Positions 8,826-18,147 of a stretch of DNA of 64,000 nucleotides are shown here, in pieces. The DNA comes from Candidatus Sphingomonas colombiensis (lineage in GTDB: Bacteria > Pseudomonadota > Alphaproteobacteria > Sphingomonadales > Sphingomonadaceae): the NCBI GenBank assembly GCA_029202845.1, contig CP119315.1, positions 2,821,001-2,885,000 on the forward strand, in the 5' to 3' direction. Position numbers and translations under genes: made by a program. How positions within the stretch are numbered: the stretch's first letter is position 1; the number at the start of each line of letters is the position of its first letter. The notes under the pieces are model-generated. The model was given only the letters and a program-made list of their open reading frames with translations, was not told the DNA's origin and did not search any database.

Positions 8826-10921
8826 TGATTGGGCGTGCCCGGTTCGGGCGAGCCGGTGGTGCCCGCCACGCCGCCGGTATTGGCGATATCGCCCGGCGTC
8901 GCATCGGCATTGGCGTTGCTCGCGCTGGTAACCGCTTCGACCGCCGGGGCGTCAGTGGGGGCGGGGGCGTCGGTTTCGGTCGCCATCCCTTCCTCATTCG
9001 CCTGCGCATTGGCTGCGGCGCGATACGCGGCTGACTCGGCCGCCATACGGGTGCGGATATCGCCGCCCCATGTCGGCTCCACCTCTGCCAGCGATTTCAT
9101 CGCGCGATCGCGATCGAACAGGTAGGTCATGATATCCCGGCCGATCATCGGGGTGTCGAGATTGCGCACGGTATGGCCGTTATGCTCCAGCACGATCGCG
9201 GCAGCATAGCGCGGGTTTTCGATCGGCGCGAAGCACACGAACAATGCGTGATCCCTGAGCTTGAACGGCAGCTGCCCATTTTTCAGCACGCCGGTGCGCC
9301 GTTCGGCCATGGTGATGCGACGCACCTGCGCGGTGCCGGTTTTTCCGGCGATCTGGATGCCGGGCAATAACAGCCGCGCCGCGCCGCCCGTGCCGCCGCC
9401 GTTCACCACGCGCCACATCGCGTCGCGGACGGTTTGCAGGTTTTCCGGCTTCACCGGCAATGCCGCGGGATTGCGCGATACATGATCCGCCAGCAGGCTT
9501 GGCTCCACCATCCGCCCGGATGCGATCCGCGCCGACATCACCGCGAGCTGCAGCGGGTTCACCAGCACATAACCCTGACCGATCGAGGCGTTGAGCGAAT
9601 CCGCGACCGTCCAGCTGCTTTTGTATTTCCGCAGCTTCCATGCGCTGTCGGGCACAGTGCCGTAACGTTGCGTTGACAGCGGCAGATCGAATTTCTGCCC
9701 GAGGCCGAGCATGCGCGCGATCGGGGCGACGTGATCGTAGCCAAGCCGGCGTATCATCTCATAGAAATAGATGTCGCAGCTCGCCGCGATCGCGCCGCTG
9801 AGATCGAGCGCGCCGTGGCCGCCGCGCTTGTGGCAGTGGAACACGCCGGTGCCCACCTTCAACGCGCCCGTGCAAACCACGCGATCATGCGCGCTCACCC
9901 CGGCTTCCAGCAGCGCGAGGCCGTTCATCGGCTTGACGGTCGATCCCGGTGGATAAAGCCCCTGCGTGACCTTGTTCATCAGCGGAACGTGATCGTTGGC
10001 GCTCAACATCTGCCATTCGAGATGGCTGATCCCGGCCGAAAAACTGTTGGGATCATATGCCGGCATGGATGCCATCGCCAGCATCTCGCCGGTATGGCAA
10101 TCGAACACCACCGCCGAGCCGGAGTTGGTGCCCAGCCGCCGCGCGGCATATTCCTGCAACCCGGCGTCGATCGTCAGCTTTTGCGTCTTGCCGGGAATAT
10201 CGGGCCGGGTGGCCAGCTCCGCGACCAGCTTGCCGCGCGCCGTCACTTCGACGCGCTTGGCGCCGGGGGAGCCGCGAAGTTCCTTCTCCAGCGTCTTTTC
10301 CAGCCCGTCCTTGCCGAGCTTGAAACCGGGCGTGACGAGCAGTTGCTCCCGTGTTTTCTTGAACTGTTCGGCGGTGGCGGTGCCGACATAGCCGGTGAGA
10401 TGCGCGACCGCCGCGCCGGCCGGATAATTTCGCGCGAAGCCGCGTGTCGGCGCGACGCCGGGCAACTCCGGCTGGCGCACCTGCACCGCCGCGAACCGTT
10501 CCCATGAGATGCCGTCGATCACCTGCACCGGCTGAAAACCGGCGGCTTTCTTGATGTCGGCACGAACGCGGAGCAAATCGTCCGGCGTCAGATCGAGCAG
10601 CTTTTGCAGTAGCGCCAGCGTGCGTTCGAGATCCTCGACGCGATCGGGGATGATATCGACGCGGAAATCGGTGCGATTGTCCGCGATCGGATGGCCGCCG
10701 CGATCGACGATCCAGCCCCGACGCGGCGGGATCATCGTGTTGTTGACGCGATTGCTTTCGGAAAGCGTGCTGTAGCGTTCGTTCTCGGCGATCGAGAGCC
10801 AGCCCATGCGGCCGATAAGCAGCGCACCGACTCCGAGCTGGGCGGAGCCGAGCAGCCAGGCGCGGCGCGAGAAGGTGTAGCCTTGCTGCGCCTCGGTTGC
10901 GATCCGGGGCGGCCGGCTCAT
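8822..10921 (-). CDS. mrdA: Peptidoglycan D,D-transpeptidase PBP2 (MrdA)
   Basis: Elongation-specific penicillin-binding protein of 699 residues, anchored by one N-terminal membrane span (about residues 22-42), with a dimerisation domain and a C-terminal transpeptidase domain. The catalytic motifs are S327-T-V-K330 (PPGSTVKP), S381-C-D383 and K527-T-G529. The start at 10921 (MSRPPRIATE) overlaps the mreD stop by 4 nt; the longer upstream reading is only a shadow over mreD. An unusual Ala/Pro/Thr/Glu-rich tail of about 75 residues (ending GSPEPGTPNQ) follows the catalytic domain and looks disordered. Confidence 0.96.
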   Translation of the reverse strand: MSRPPRIATEAQQGYTFSRRAWLLGSAQLGVGALLIGRMGWLSIAENERYSTLSESNRVNNTMIPPRRGWIVDRGGHPIADNRTDFRVDIIPDRVEDLERTLALLQKLLDLTPDDLLRVRADIKKAAGFQPVQVIDGISWERFAAVQVRQPELPGVAPTRGFARNYPAGAAVAHLTGYVGTATAEQFKKTREQLLVTPGFKLGKDGLEKTLEKELRGSPGAKRVEVTARGKLVAELATRPDIPGKTQKLTIDAGLQEYAARRLGTNSGSAVVFDCHTGEMLAMASMPAYDPNSFSAGISHLEWQMLSANDHVPLMNKVTQGLYPPGSTVKPMNGLALLEAGVSAHDRVVCTGALKVGTGVFHCHKRGGHGALDLSGAIAASCDIYFYEMIRRLGYDHVAPIARMLGLGQKFDLPLSTQRYGTVPDSAWKLRKYKSSWTVADSLNASIGQGYVLVNPLQLAVMSARIASGRMVEPSLLADHVSRNPAALPVKPENLQTVRDAMWRVVNGGGTGGAARLLLPGIQIAGKTGTAQVRRITMAERRTGVLKNGQLPFKLRDHALFVCFAPIENPRYAAAIVLEHNGHTVRNLDTPMIGRDIMTYLFDRDRAMKSLAEVEPTWGGDIRTRMAAESAAYRAAANAQANEEGMATETDAPAPTDAPAVEAVTSASNANADATPGDIANTGGVAGTTGSPEPGTPNQ

Positions 10922-11430
10922 TCGGTCGCCCGCTTGCGATCGATCCAGGCGACGATGCGCGCTGCGAGGGGGAAGGCGAGGATCGACACGATGATTTGGA
11001 TCACTAGCACGCCATCGACGTGCGCGGTAAGCGGCGACGCGACGATACGGCCGCCGACCAGGCACAAAATGATCGCCGCGGCGGCAATCATCCAATCCTG
11101 CCAGAAATCGCGGAATATCGTCCGCTGATCGAACAGGTCTATCAGGAAGAAAGCGAGCGCCCACAATATCATCGCGCTGCCCATCGGTTGTCCGCTCAGC
11201 AGATCGTCAAACAGCCCGAGCAGCGGCGCGGCCCAACGCCGCAGCGCGAGAGGGGCGAGCAGCCGCCACGCGAGCAGCATCAGCAATCCGCACGGCGGCA
11301 ACAGTGCCAGCGTCGCGCCGAACGGAGCGACTGTGACGAGCGAGCCGGCCATCACCGTGATCCATGGAATCGCACGCGCGCGACCGGCGGGGATGACCGG
11401 CTCGAACGGTTTGCGCGGCGCCATGCTCAT
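10918..11430 (-). CDS. mreD: Rod shape-determining protein MreD
   Basis: A 170-residue, highly hydrophobic inner-membrane protein with about five spans, matching MreD, the poorly conserved membrane partner of MreC in the elongasome. The identification rests on size, topology and position between mreC and mrdA as much as on sequence. Its start overlaps the mreC stop by 4 nt and its stop overlaps mrdA by 4 nt. Confidence 0.9.
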   Translation of the reverse strand: MSMAPRKPFEPVIPAGRARAIPWITVMAGSLVTVAPFGATLALLPPCGLLMLLAWRLLAPLALRRWAAPLLGLFDDLLSGQPMGSAMILWALAFFLIDLFDQRTIFRDFWQDWMIAAAAIILCLVGGRIVASPLTAHVDGVLVIQIIVSILAFPLAARIVAWIDRKRATE

Positions 11431-12311
11431 CGCTTGACCTTGGCGGGTATCGGATGGGGCGGCGGGGGCGGCGGAATGAACGCTTCGCTCACCAGCGCGA
11501 AATCGAAGGTGTCGGGTCGGGCATAAGGCTGCGCGGGCGCAGCGTCGCTGCCCGCGCGAACGACACGGGCGACCAGCACGCCGGGCATATAGATGCCGCC
11601 GGTGCCGGAGGTGACGAAGCGGTCGCCCGGCCGTAACTTGGCGTCGGCGGTATTGACCGAGCGGATATCGATCATGCCATCGCCGCGCCCGGCGGCGAGC
11701 GCGGGCATTCCGTCGCTGATGCGGCGCACCGGAACGATACTGGTGGGATCGGTGAGCAGCAGCACCCGCGCGGTATTCGGTCCGGTCTCCACGATGCGGC
11801 CGAGCAGGCCGTCCGGCCCGCGCACCGGCTGCCCCTCGCGCACTCCCTGCCAGCTTCCGGCATTGAGGACGCCGAAGCGCCGCGTGCTCGACGCGCTGGA
11901 ACTGACGATGCGCGCGGTGACGACCGTGCCGGGCGTGCCGTCGCGCAGTTTCAGCAGCCCGCGCAAGCGACGATTGTCGCGCACGATGATCTGCGCCTGA
12001 AGCATCGCGGCATGGGTGCGTTTCACCTCCGCGCGCAATTCCTCATTCTCGCCATGGACGCGAAAATAGCTGCCGATCGCATCGGGCACCCCGGCGACGG
12101 TGGAGAAAGCCGCCGACACGCCCGACGATACCGGCGTGGTCACCTCACGAACCGTCGCGCGCAACGCGGCGAAGGCGGTGGGGTTGAATGCCGACAGGAC
12201 AAGCAACACCGCGCCCACCACCGCGCCCGCGATGGCAAGAATATAGGTCAGGAATAGCGAATATTGCGCCCGCCTTGAAAAACCCGGGCGCCGATCCCGC
12301 GACGGCGCCAT
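11427..12311 (-). CDS. mreC: Rod shape-determining protein MreC
   Basis: A bitopic periplasmic scaffold of about 294 residues that links MreB filaments to PBP2. It has a short cytoplasmic N-terminus, one membrane span (about residues 17-40), a helical coiled-coil-like stretch (FRVHGENEELRAEVKRTHAAML), and then the beta-rich MreC core with VVTARIVSS and VLLLTDPTSIVPVR segments. ATG 12311 is preferred over the adjacent GTG 12314. The C-terminus ends in a proline run (PPPPPPHPIP). It follows mreB by 32 nt. Confidence 0.95.
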   Translation of the reverse strand: MAPSRDRRPGFSRRAQYSLFLTYILAIAGAVVGAVLLVLSAFNPTAFAALRATVREVTTPVSSGVSAAFSTVAGVPDAIGSYFRVHGENEELRAEVKRTHAAMLQAQIIVRDNRRLRGLLKLRDGTPGTVVTARIVSSSASSTRRFGVLNAGSWQGVREGQPVRGPDGLLGRIVETGPNTARVLLLTDPTSIVPVRRISDGMPALAAGRGDGMIDIRSVNTADAKLRPGDRFVTSGTGGIYMPGVLVARVVRAGSDAAPAQPYARPDTFDFALVSEAFIPPPPPPHPIPAKVKR

Positions 12312-12343
12312 CACCTATGCCTTTTTGAGAAAAAGTTCCCCGT

Positions 12344-13384
12344 TCAACCGCTTGTCAGTACGCCACGATACATCGGATCTTCCAGCGCACGGCCGGTGCC
12401 CAGCGCAACGCAGGTCAGCGGATCTTCCGCCACCGTGACGGGGAGACCCGTCTCGTCGCGCAGCACCTCGTCCAGCCCCTGAAGCAGCGCGCCGCCGCCG
12501 GTCAGCACGATGCCCTGATCGACGATATCGGCGGCCAGTTCCGGCGCGGTGTTTTCCAGCGCGACGCGAACGCCCTCGACGATCGTCGCGACCGGCTCGC
12601 TCAATGCCTCGGCGATCTGGCCCTGGTTGATCTGGATTTCCTTCGGCACGCCATTGACCAGATCGCGACCCTTGATGTGGATCGTCGCGCCGATGCCATC
12701 GGCTGGCGGCTTGGCGATGCCGACTTCCTGCTTGATCCGCTCGGCGGTTGCTTCGCCGATCAGCAGATTGTGATTGCGGCGGACATAGCTGACGATCGCC
12801 TCGTCCATCTTGTCCCCGCCGACGCGGACGCTGGTGGTATAAGCCAGGCCGCGCAGCGACAGCACCGCCACTTCGGTCGTGCCGCCGCCGATATCGACGA
12901 TCATGCTGCCGATCGGCTCGGTCACGGGCATGTCGGCGCCGATCGCGGCGGCCATCGGTTCTTCGATCAGCCACACCTGGCTTGCGCCCGCGTTCGACGC
13001 GGCGTCACGGATCGCGCGGCGTTCCACCTTGGTCGAGCCGGAGGGGACGCAGATCACGATCTCCGGCCAGCGCATGAAGCGGCGCTGCCCGTGCACCTTA
13101 TAGATGAAGCTCTTGATCATCTGTTCCGCGACATCGATGTCCGCGATCACGCCGTCCCGCAACGGACGAATCGCTTCGATATTGCCCGGCGTCTTGCCCA
13201 TCATCAGCTTGGCGTCGTTGCCGACGGCCTTCACTTTCTTCTGGCCGTTGATCGTCTCGACCGCCACGACGGACGGTTCGTTGAGCACGATGCCGCGACC
13301 GCGCAGATAGACGACCGTATTTGCCGTACCCAGATCGATCGCCATGTCGTGCGACATGAACTTGAAAAATCGCGAAAAAGCCAT
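12344..13384 (-). CDS. mreB: Rod shape-determining actin homologue MreB
   Basis: Cytoplasmic actin-fold ATPase of 346 residues, the normal length, which forms membrane-associated filaments that orient cell-wall synthesis. Phosphate-1 motif DLGTANTVVY, phosphate-2 region VDIGGGTTEVAVLSL and adenosine motif LTGGGALLQGLDEVL are all present, as is an N-terminal amphipathic stretch (MAFSRFFKFMS) suited to membrane binding. It is the first gene of the shape operon, divergent from mutL with a 152-nt intergenic region. Confidence 0.97.
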   Translation of the reverse strand: MAFSRFFKFMSHDMAIDLGTANTVVYLRGRGIVLNEPSVVAVETINGQKKVKAVGNDAKLMMGKTPGNIEAIRPLRDGVIADIDVAEQMIKSFIYKVHGQRRFMRWPEIVICVPSGSTKVERRAIRDAASNAGASQVWLIEEPMAAAIGADMPVTEPIGSMIVDIGGGTTEVAVLSLRGLAYTTSVRVGGDKMDEAIVSYVRRNHNLLIGEATAERIKQEVGIAKPPADGIGATIHIKGRDLVNGVPKEIQINQGQIAEALSEPVATIVEGVRVALENTAPELAADIVDQGIVLTGGGALLQGLDEVLRDETGLPVTVAEDPLTCVALGTGRALEDPMYRGVLTSG

Positions 13385-13536
13385 GATGCGCTAGTTTCCG
13401 TCCCCGAGTCGCCACGCCAGATGCGCAGTACAATACGCCAACCATCCCGCGCTTGCTGCCGCAAGGCGCATTCTGCACGAATTTATCAGCGTCTTAACGG
13501 TCGCGGGATGGCGCCGCTTGGGCTAGGGGAGTGGGC

Positions 13537-15309
13537 GTGTCAATAAGACGTTTACCCGAGCACCTGATCAACCGCATCGCTGCCGGTGAAGTGGTGGAAA
13601 GACCAGCCAGCGCGTTGAAGGAACTGGTTGAGAACGCCATCGATGCTGGAGCGACGCGCATCGCTGTTCTGCTGGTTGCCGGTGGTGTCGAGCGGATCGA
13701 AGTAGCCGATGACGGCTGCGGCATGTCTCCGCAGGAAATGGCGCTGGCGTGCGAGCGCCACGCGACCTCCAAACTGCCCGGCGACGATATCGACGCGGTC
13801 GCGACACTCGGCTTTCGCGGCGAGGCTTTGCCCTCGATCGCCAGCGTCGCGCGGGTGACGCTGGAAAGCCGGCCGCGTGGGAGCGACGGCTGGGCGCGGA
13901 CGATCGATAATGGCGTGCTGGTGCGCGAGGGCCCTGCGGCGCTGCCGCCCGGCACGCGGATCGTGGTTGAGGGGCTGTTCGCGCGCGTTCCGGCGCGGCG
14001 CAAGTTCCTGCGCTCGACGCGTGGCGAATATGCCGCCTGCCTCGATGTTATGCGCCGGCTGGCGATGGCGCGGCCAGACATCGCCTTCACCGTCGAGCAT
14101 GACGGCCGCCGTGCGCTCGCTGCATTGCAGGCGGAAGATCGCCCGGCGCGCGTCGCCTTGCTCACCGATCGCGCCTTGGCCGACAATTCGGTCGCGGTCG
14201 ATCTGGAGCGGGAAGGGGTGGTGCTTGGCGGCGTCGCCGGGCTGCCCACCTTTCATCGCGGCGTGGCCGATCACCAATATCTGTTCGTCAACGGCCGCCC
14301 GGTGAAAGACCGATTGCTCATTGGCGCGATTCGCGGCGCTTATGCCGAGATGATGCCGCGAGATCGGCACGCTGTGGTCGCGCTGTTCCTGGAAGTGCCG
14401 CCGGACCAGGTCGATGTGAACGTCCATCCCGCAAAGACCGAGGTGCGTTTCCGCGATCCGGCGATGATCCGCGGGATGATCGTCAGCGGCATCCGGCGCG
14501 CGCTGGACGGGGCGGGGCATCGCGTCTCGCATCGCCCCGCCGATGATGCGCTGGCGATGTGGCGCAGCGAGCCGGTCGCCGCGCCGCCGCCGGAACAACA
14601 GCAGACGATCTGGCAATCCGCGCCGCAAGCGGTGGGCGGGCTGGTCGCGGATCGCCGCCCGTCGTTCTTCGCGCCGCCTCCACAAGCGCGGGCCGAGGCG
14701 GCCTGGGCGCCGCCGCCGGAACGCGTCGATCACCCGCTCGGCGTCGCGCGCGGGCAGGTGGCCAAGACCTATATCGTCGCGGAGGCTGAGGACGGTCTGA
14801 TCATCGTCGATCAACACGCCGCGCATGAGCGGCTGGTGCTCGAACGGATGCGCCGCGCGCTCGCCGACGGGCGGGTCGCATCACAGGCGTTGTTGATCCC
14901 CGAGGTCGTCGAGTTGGATGAAACCGCCTGCGACCGGCTGGAGGCGCGCGCGGCGGAATTGTCCGAACTGGGCCTCGATCTCGAACGCTTCGGCCAGCGC
15001 GCGATATTGGTGCGCGCGACGCCCGCGCTGCTCGGCAGCGGCGATCCGGCGGGGCTGATTACCGACCTCGCCGACGAACTGGCCGCGTTCGATGAAGCAC
15101 TGTCGCTGCGTGAGCGGCTGGACGCGGTGGCCGGAACGATGGCGTGCCACGGCTCGGTCCGTGCGGGGCGCGTGCTATCGGTGGCGGAGATGAATGCCTT
15201 GCTCCGCGAAATGGAAGTCACGCCGCATTCCGGCCAGTGCAATCATGGGCGGCCGACCTGGGTGAAGCTGGCGCATGGCGATATCGAAAAGCTGTTCGGG
15301 CGGAAGTGA
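13537..15309 (+). CDS. mutL: DNA mismatch repair protein MutL (endonuclease type)
   Basis: A 590-residue MutL. The N-terminal GHKL ATPase motifs are ELVENAIDAGA, DDGCGM and GFRGEALPSIASV. The C-terminal domain carries the metal-dependent nicking-endonuclease motif DQHA(X)2E(X)4E (from D425), plus the zinc-site segments ACHGSVRAGR-like and QCNHGRP. It is therefore the nicking type found in most bacteria lacking MutH, unlike E. coli MutL. GTG 13537 (SIRRLPEHLIN follows) is preferred over the in-frame GTG 13531 because AGGGGAG lies 5-6 nt upstream and family N-termini begin there. A proline/glutamine-rich linker lies at about residues 340-395. Confidence 0.96.
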   Translation: MSIRRLPEHLINRIAAGEVVERPASALKELVENAIDAGATRIAVLLVAGGVERIEVADDGCGMSPQEMALACERHATSKLPGDDIDAVATLGFRGEALPSIASVARVTLESRPRGSDGWARTIDNGVLVREGPAALPPGTRIVVEGLFARVPARRKFLRSTRGEYAACLDVMRRLAMARPDIAFTVEHDGRRALAALQAEDRPARVALLTDRALADNSVAVDLEREGVVLGGVAGLPTFHRGVADHQYLFVNGRPVKDRLLIGAIRGAYAEMMPRDRHAVVALFLEVPPDQVDVNVHPAKTEVRFRDPAMIRGMIVSGIRRALDGAGHRVSHRPADDALAMWRSEPVAAPPPEQQQTIWQSAPQAVGGLVADRRPSFFAPPPQARAEAAWAPPPERVDHPLGVARGQVAKTYIVAEAEDGLIIVDQHAAHERLVLERMRRALADGRVASQALLIPEVVELDETACDRLEARAAELSELGLDLERFGQRAILVRATPALLGSGDPAGLITDLADELAAFDEALSLRERLDAVAGTMACHGSVRAGRVLSVAEMNALLREMEVTPHSGQCNHGRPTWVKLAHGDIEKLFGRK

Positions 15310-15372
15310 GGGGGCGAGCGCCCTAATGGCGGCTGCCAGAACCAGAGGATTATGTGGTTGAAACCGGCCGTT

Positions 15373-15957
15373 TCAGCCGTGAACAGTTTCACCGCGTTCC
15401 AGCATATCAATGAAACTCCCGATCTTTCGGGCTCTGGTCTCGGCTTTCTTCGCCGCGCCAATTCGATACAAGATCGCATATCGGTTAGCGCCCGTCAGCG
15501 TAGCGAAGAAAGCCGCCGCCTTCGGATTCGCATCGAGCGCATTTTGCAAATCCAGTGGAACCTCAGCTTTGCTGGCCGGGGCATATGCGGCTTCCCATCT
15601 GCCGTCGGTCTTCGCGTTATCTATTGCCAATTGTCCAGACGCCCGCATGCGGCCCGCCAAAATCAGCTCCAGCGCGCGTTTCCGATTGACCGCTGACCAC
15701 TTGCTGCGCGGTCTGCGCGGGGTAAAGCGTATCAACCAGCTTTCGGCATCATATTTGTCGAGCTGGCCGTCGATCCAGCCATAGCAAATAGCACTGTCGA
15801 CCGCCTGCGCTTTCGTGATGCTGGCGAGGCTCGAACCTTTTTTACGAAACCTGAACCACGCACCATTGGAATCGCTCGGCTGCTCCGCCAACCAGCTTTC
15901 CAGCGCGATTTGATCGGCGAATGAAACAATCGGAAGGCCAGAGCGCAATTCGGTCAT
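15373..15957 (-). CDS. YdeI/OmpD-associated-family protein
   Basis: A 194-residue soluble protein of the YdeI (DUF1801-related, bacteriocin-resistance-like) family. Recognisable segments are SFADQIALESWLAEQP, WFRFRKKGS, AVDSAICYGWIDGQ and RFTPRRPRSKWSAVN, with the C-terminal helical YdeI part (ANRYAILYRIGAAKKAETRARKI). Its biochemical role is unknown; family members are linked to stress or antimicrobial-peptide tolerance. It is convergent with mutL and 86 nt downstream of hisF. Confidence 0.85.
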   Translation of the reverse strand: MTELRSGLPIVSFADQIALESWLAEQPSDSNGAWFRFRKKGSSLASITKAQAVDSAICYGWIDGQLDKYDAESWLIRFTPRRPRSKWSAVNRKRALELILAGRMRASGQLAIDNAKTDGRWEAAYAPASKAEVPLDLQNALDANPKAAAFFATLTGANRYAILYRIGAAKKAETRARKIGSFIDMLERGETVHG

Positions 15958-16043
15958 TCTCTTCCCTCAGCGCGATCCGTGGATAGCCGCGCGCGGAATC
16001 CACCATAATCAGCCCAACTTCGCCAAGGAAAACGCGCGGCGCC

Positions 16044-16811
16044 TTACCCCGCGAATGAACGCACCGGCACGCCAGCCGCCGCCAGCGCGGCGTGCGCTTG
16101 TGCGATCGTCGCTTCGCCGAAGTGGAAGATCGATGCGGCCAGCACCGCCGAGGCATGGCCTTCCGTCACCCCCGCGACGAGATCGGCGAGGCTGCCGACG
16201 CCGCCGGATGCCACGACCGGCACGCTGGTGCGATCCGCGATCGTGCGGATCAGCGCGAGGTCATAGCCGTCGCGGGTGCCGTCACGGTCCATCGAGGTGA
16301 TGAGCAATTCGCCCGCGCCCAGCGCGGCCAGGTGCAGCGCATGTTCCACCGCGTCGATCCCGGTCGCGCGGCGGCCGCCGTGGGTGAACACCTCCCAGCG
16401 ATCACCGCTCCGCCGCGCGTCGACGCTCGCCACGCAGCATTGGCTGCCGAAACGCTCGGCGATGTCAGATACAACCTCCGGCCGCGCAACGGCGGCGGAA
16501 TTCACCGCGACCTTGTCCGCGCCGGCCAGCAGCAGCGCGCGAGCATCCTCCGCCGTCCGCACGCCGCCGCCGACGGTGAGCGGCATGAAGCATTCCGCCG
16601 CCGTCCGCCGCACCACATCGAGGATCGTGTCGCGGCCCTCGTGGCTTGCGGTGATGTCGAGGAAGCACAGCTCGTCCGCACCGGCCGCATCATAGGCGCG
16701 GGCCTGCTCGACCGGATCGCCCGCATCCTTGAGATCGACGAAATTGACGCCCTTCACCACGCGCCCGTTGGCGACGTCCAGGCAGGGGATGACACGTGCG
16801 CGGACGGTCAT
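16044..16811 (-). CDS. hisF: Imidazole glycerol phosphate synthase, cyclase subunit HisF
   Basis: A 255-residue TIM-barrel cyclase that joins HisH to convert PRFAR and ammonia into IGP and AICAR. Both catalytic aspartates are visible in context: D11 in RVIPCLDVANGRVVKG, and the second in ITSMDRDGTRDGYD. GGGVRTAEDA and VVASGGVGSLAD are the phosphate-binding loops. It starts 1 nt into the hisA stop (TGATG). Confidence 0.97.
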   Translation of the reverse strand: MTVRARVIPCLDVANGRVVKGVNFVDLKDAGDPVEQARAYDAAGADELCFLDITASHEGRDTILDVVRRTAAECFMPLTVGGGVRTAEDARALLLAGADKVAVNSAAVARPEVVSDIAERFGSQCCVASVDARRSGDRWEVFTHGGRRATGIDAVEHALHLAALGAGELLITSMDRDGTRDGYDLALIRTIADRTSVPVVASGGVGSLADLVAGVTEGHASAVLAASIFHFGEATIAQAHAALAAAGVPVRSFAG

Positions 16812-17545
16812 CAGGCGGCCTTCGCCACCTCTAGCGCGGCGGCGAGATCGAGCCTGCCGTCGTAAAGCGCGCGGCCGGTGATCACGCCTTCCACGCCGTC
16901 CCGCGCATGGAGCGCGAGGACGTGGATGTCGCTGATCCCTTTCACCCCGCCGCTGGCGATCACCGGGATCGCCACTGCGCGGGCGAGGTCCACCGTCGCT
17001 TCGACATTGCAGCCCTTGAGCAGCCCGTCGCGGCCGACATCGGTGAAGAGCAGGGAGGCGACGCCCGCATCCTCGAACCGGCGCGCCATATCGATGACGC
17101 TGACGGTGGACACTTCGGCCCAGCCCTTGGTCGCGACCATGCCGTCGCGCGCATCGACCGCGACGACTACGCCGCCGGGGAAGGCGCCGGCCATGTCGCG
17201 GACGAATTGCGGGTTTTCTAGCGCCGCAGTGCCGATCACCACGCGGGAAACGCCGAGATCGAACCAGCCCTCCACCGCGGCGGGCGTGCGGATGCCCCCG
17301 CCGAGCTGGACGTGGCCTGGGAAGCGCTCAACGATCGCACGCACCGCCTCGCCATTGACCGACTCGCCCGCAAAGGCGCCATCGAGATCGACGACATGGA
17401 GATGCTCCGCGCCAGCGTCGGCGAACAGCATCGCCTGCGCGGCAGGATCGTCGCCATAAACGGTGGCGCGATCCATATCGCCTTCGGCGAGGCGCACGAC
17501 CTGCCCCTGTTTGAGGTCGATCGCGGGGAAAACGATAAGGGTCAT
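16811..17545 (-). CDS. hisA: ProFAR isomerase HisA
   Basis: A 244-residue (beta/alpha)8 isomerase of histidine biosynthesis. The N-terminal catalytic aspartate lies in FPAIDLKQGQVVRLAEGD, the second in LFTDVGRDGLLKG, and the phosphate-binding loops are QLGGGIRTP and VIASGGVKG. The start at 17545 overlaps the hisH stop by 4 nt; the long upstream extension of this frame is a shadow. Confidence 0.97.
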   Translation of the reverse strand: MTLIVFPAIDLKQGQVVRLAEGDMDRATVYGDDPAAQAMLFADAGAEHLHVVDLDGAFAGESVNGEAVRAIVERFPGHVQLGGGIRTPAAVEGWFDLGVSRVVIGTAALENPQFVRDMAGAFPGGVVVAVDARDGMVATKGWAEVSTVSVIDMARRFEDAGVASLLFTDVGRDGLLKGCNVEATVDLARAVAIPVIASGGVKGISDIHVLALHARDGVEGVITGRALYDGRLDLAAALEVAKAA

Positions 17546-18147
17546 GGGTGCCACGCAAGGAAGTGTTCGAGCAGCGCAAGGCCATAGCGCTGGCTCTTTT
17601 CGGGATGGAATTGCACACCGAGCAGATTGTCGCGGCCGATCGCGGCGGTGACCGGGCCGGCATGATCGGTGCGGGCGAGGACATGCTCGCCCTCGAACGC
17701 ATAACTGTGCAGGAAATAGGCCTCTCCCGCCGTCAGCAGCGGGTGAGGGGTGAGCGGAACCACGTCGTTCCACCCCATATGCGGCACCTTCGCGACGGGA
17801 TCGGTGGGCGCGAGAAGGCGGACGCGGCCGGCGATCCAGCCGAGCCCGGCGTGCGTGCCCATTTCCTCGCCGGTATCGGCCATCAATTGCATGCCGACAC
17901 AGATGCCGAGGAACGGCGCGCCCTCTTTCAGCACGCGTGCCGAAAGCGCCTGTTCCAGCCCATCCACCGCGCGGAGGTTGGCCGCGCAGGCGCCGAACGC
18001 GCCGACGCCGGGCAATACGATGCGGTCGGCGCGCGCGATCAGATCGGGATCGGCGGTGATCGTTACGTCGCTGGCTCCTGCGGCGCGCAACGCATTTTCG
18101 ACCGAGCGCAGGTTGCCTGATTGGATATCGACCAGTGCGAGCGTCAT
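17542..18147 (-). CDS. hisH: IGP synthase glutaminase subunit HisH
   Basis: A 201-residue class I glutamine amidotransferase that supplies ammonia to HisF. The nucleophile cysteine lies in LGICVGMQLM, and the catalytic His/Glu pair in GVQFHPEKSQRYG. The N-terminus LALVDIQSGNLRSVENAL and oxyanion segment VLPGVGAFGACAANL are typical. The start overlaps the yciI-like stop by 4 nt. Confidence 0.97.
   Translation of the reverse strand: MTLALVDIQSGNLRSVENALRAAGASDVTITADPDLIARADRIVLPGVGAFGACAANLRAVDGLEQALSARVLKEGAPFLGICVGMQLMADTGEEMGTHAGLGWIAGRVRLLAPTDPVAKVPHMGWNDVVPLTPHPLLTAGEAYFLHSYAFEGEHVLARTDHAGPVTAAIGRDNLLGVQFHPEKSQRYGLALLEHFLAWHP

Noticed and set aside
10922..11164. N-terminal extension of the mrdA frame over mreD
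   Set aside because: It overlaps mreD fully and lacks PBP features; the start at 10921 overlaps the mreD stop by 4 nt as in the other operon junctions.
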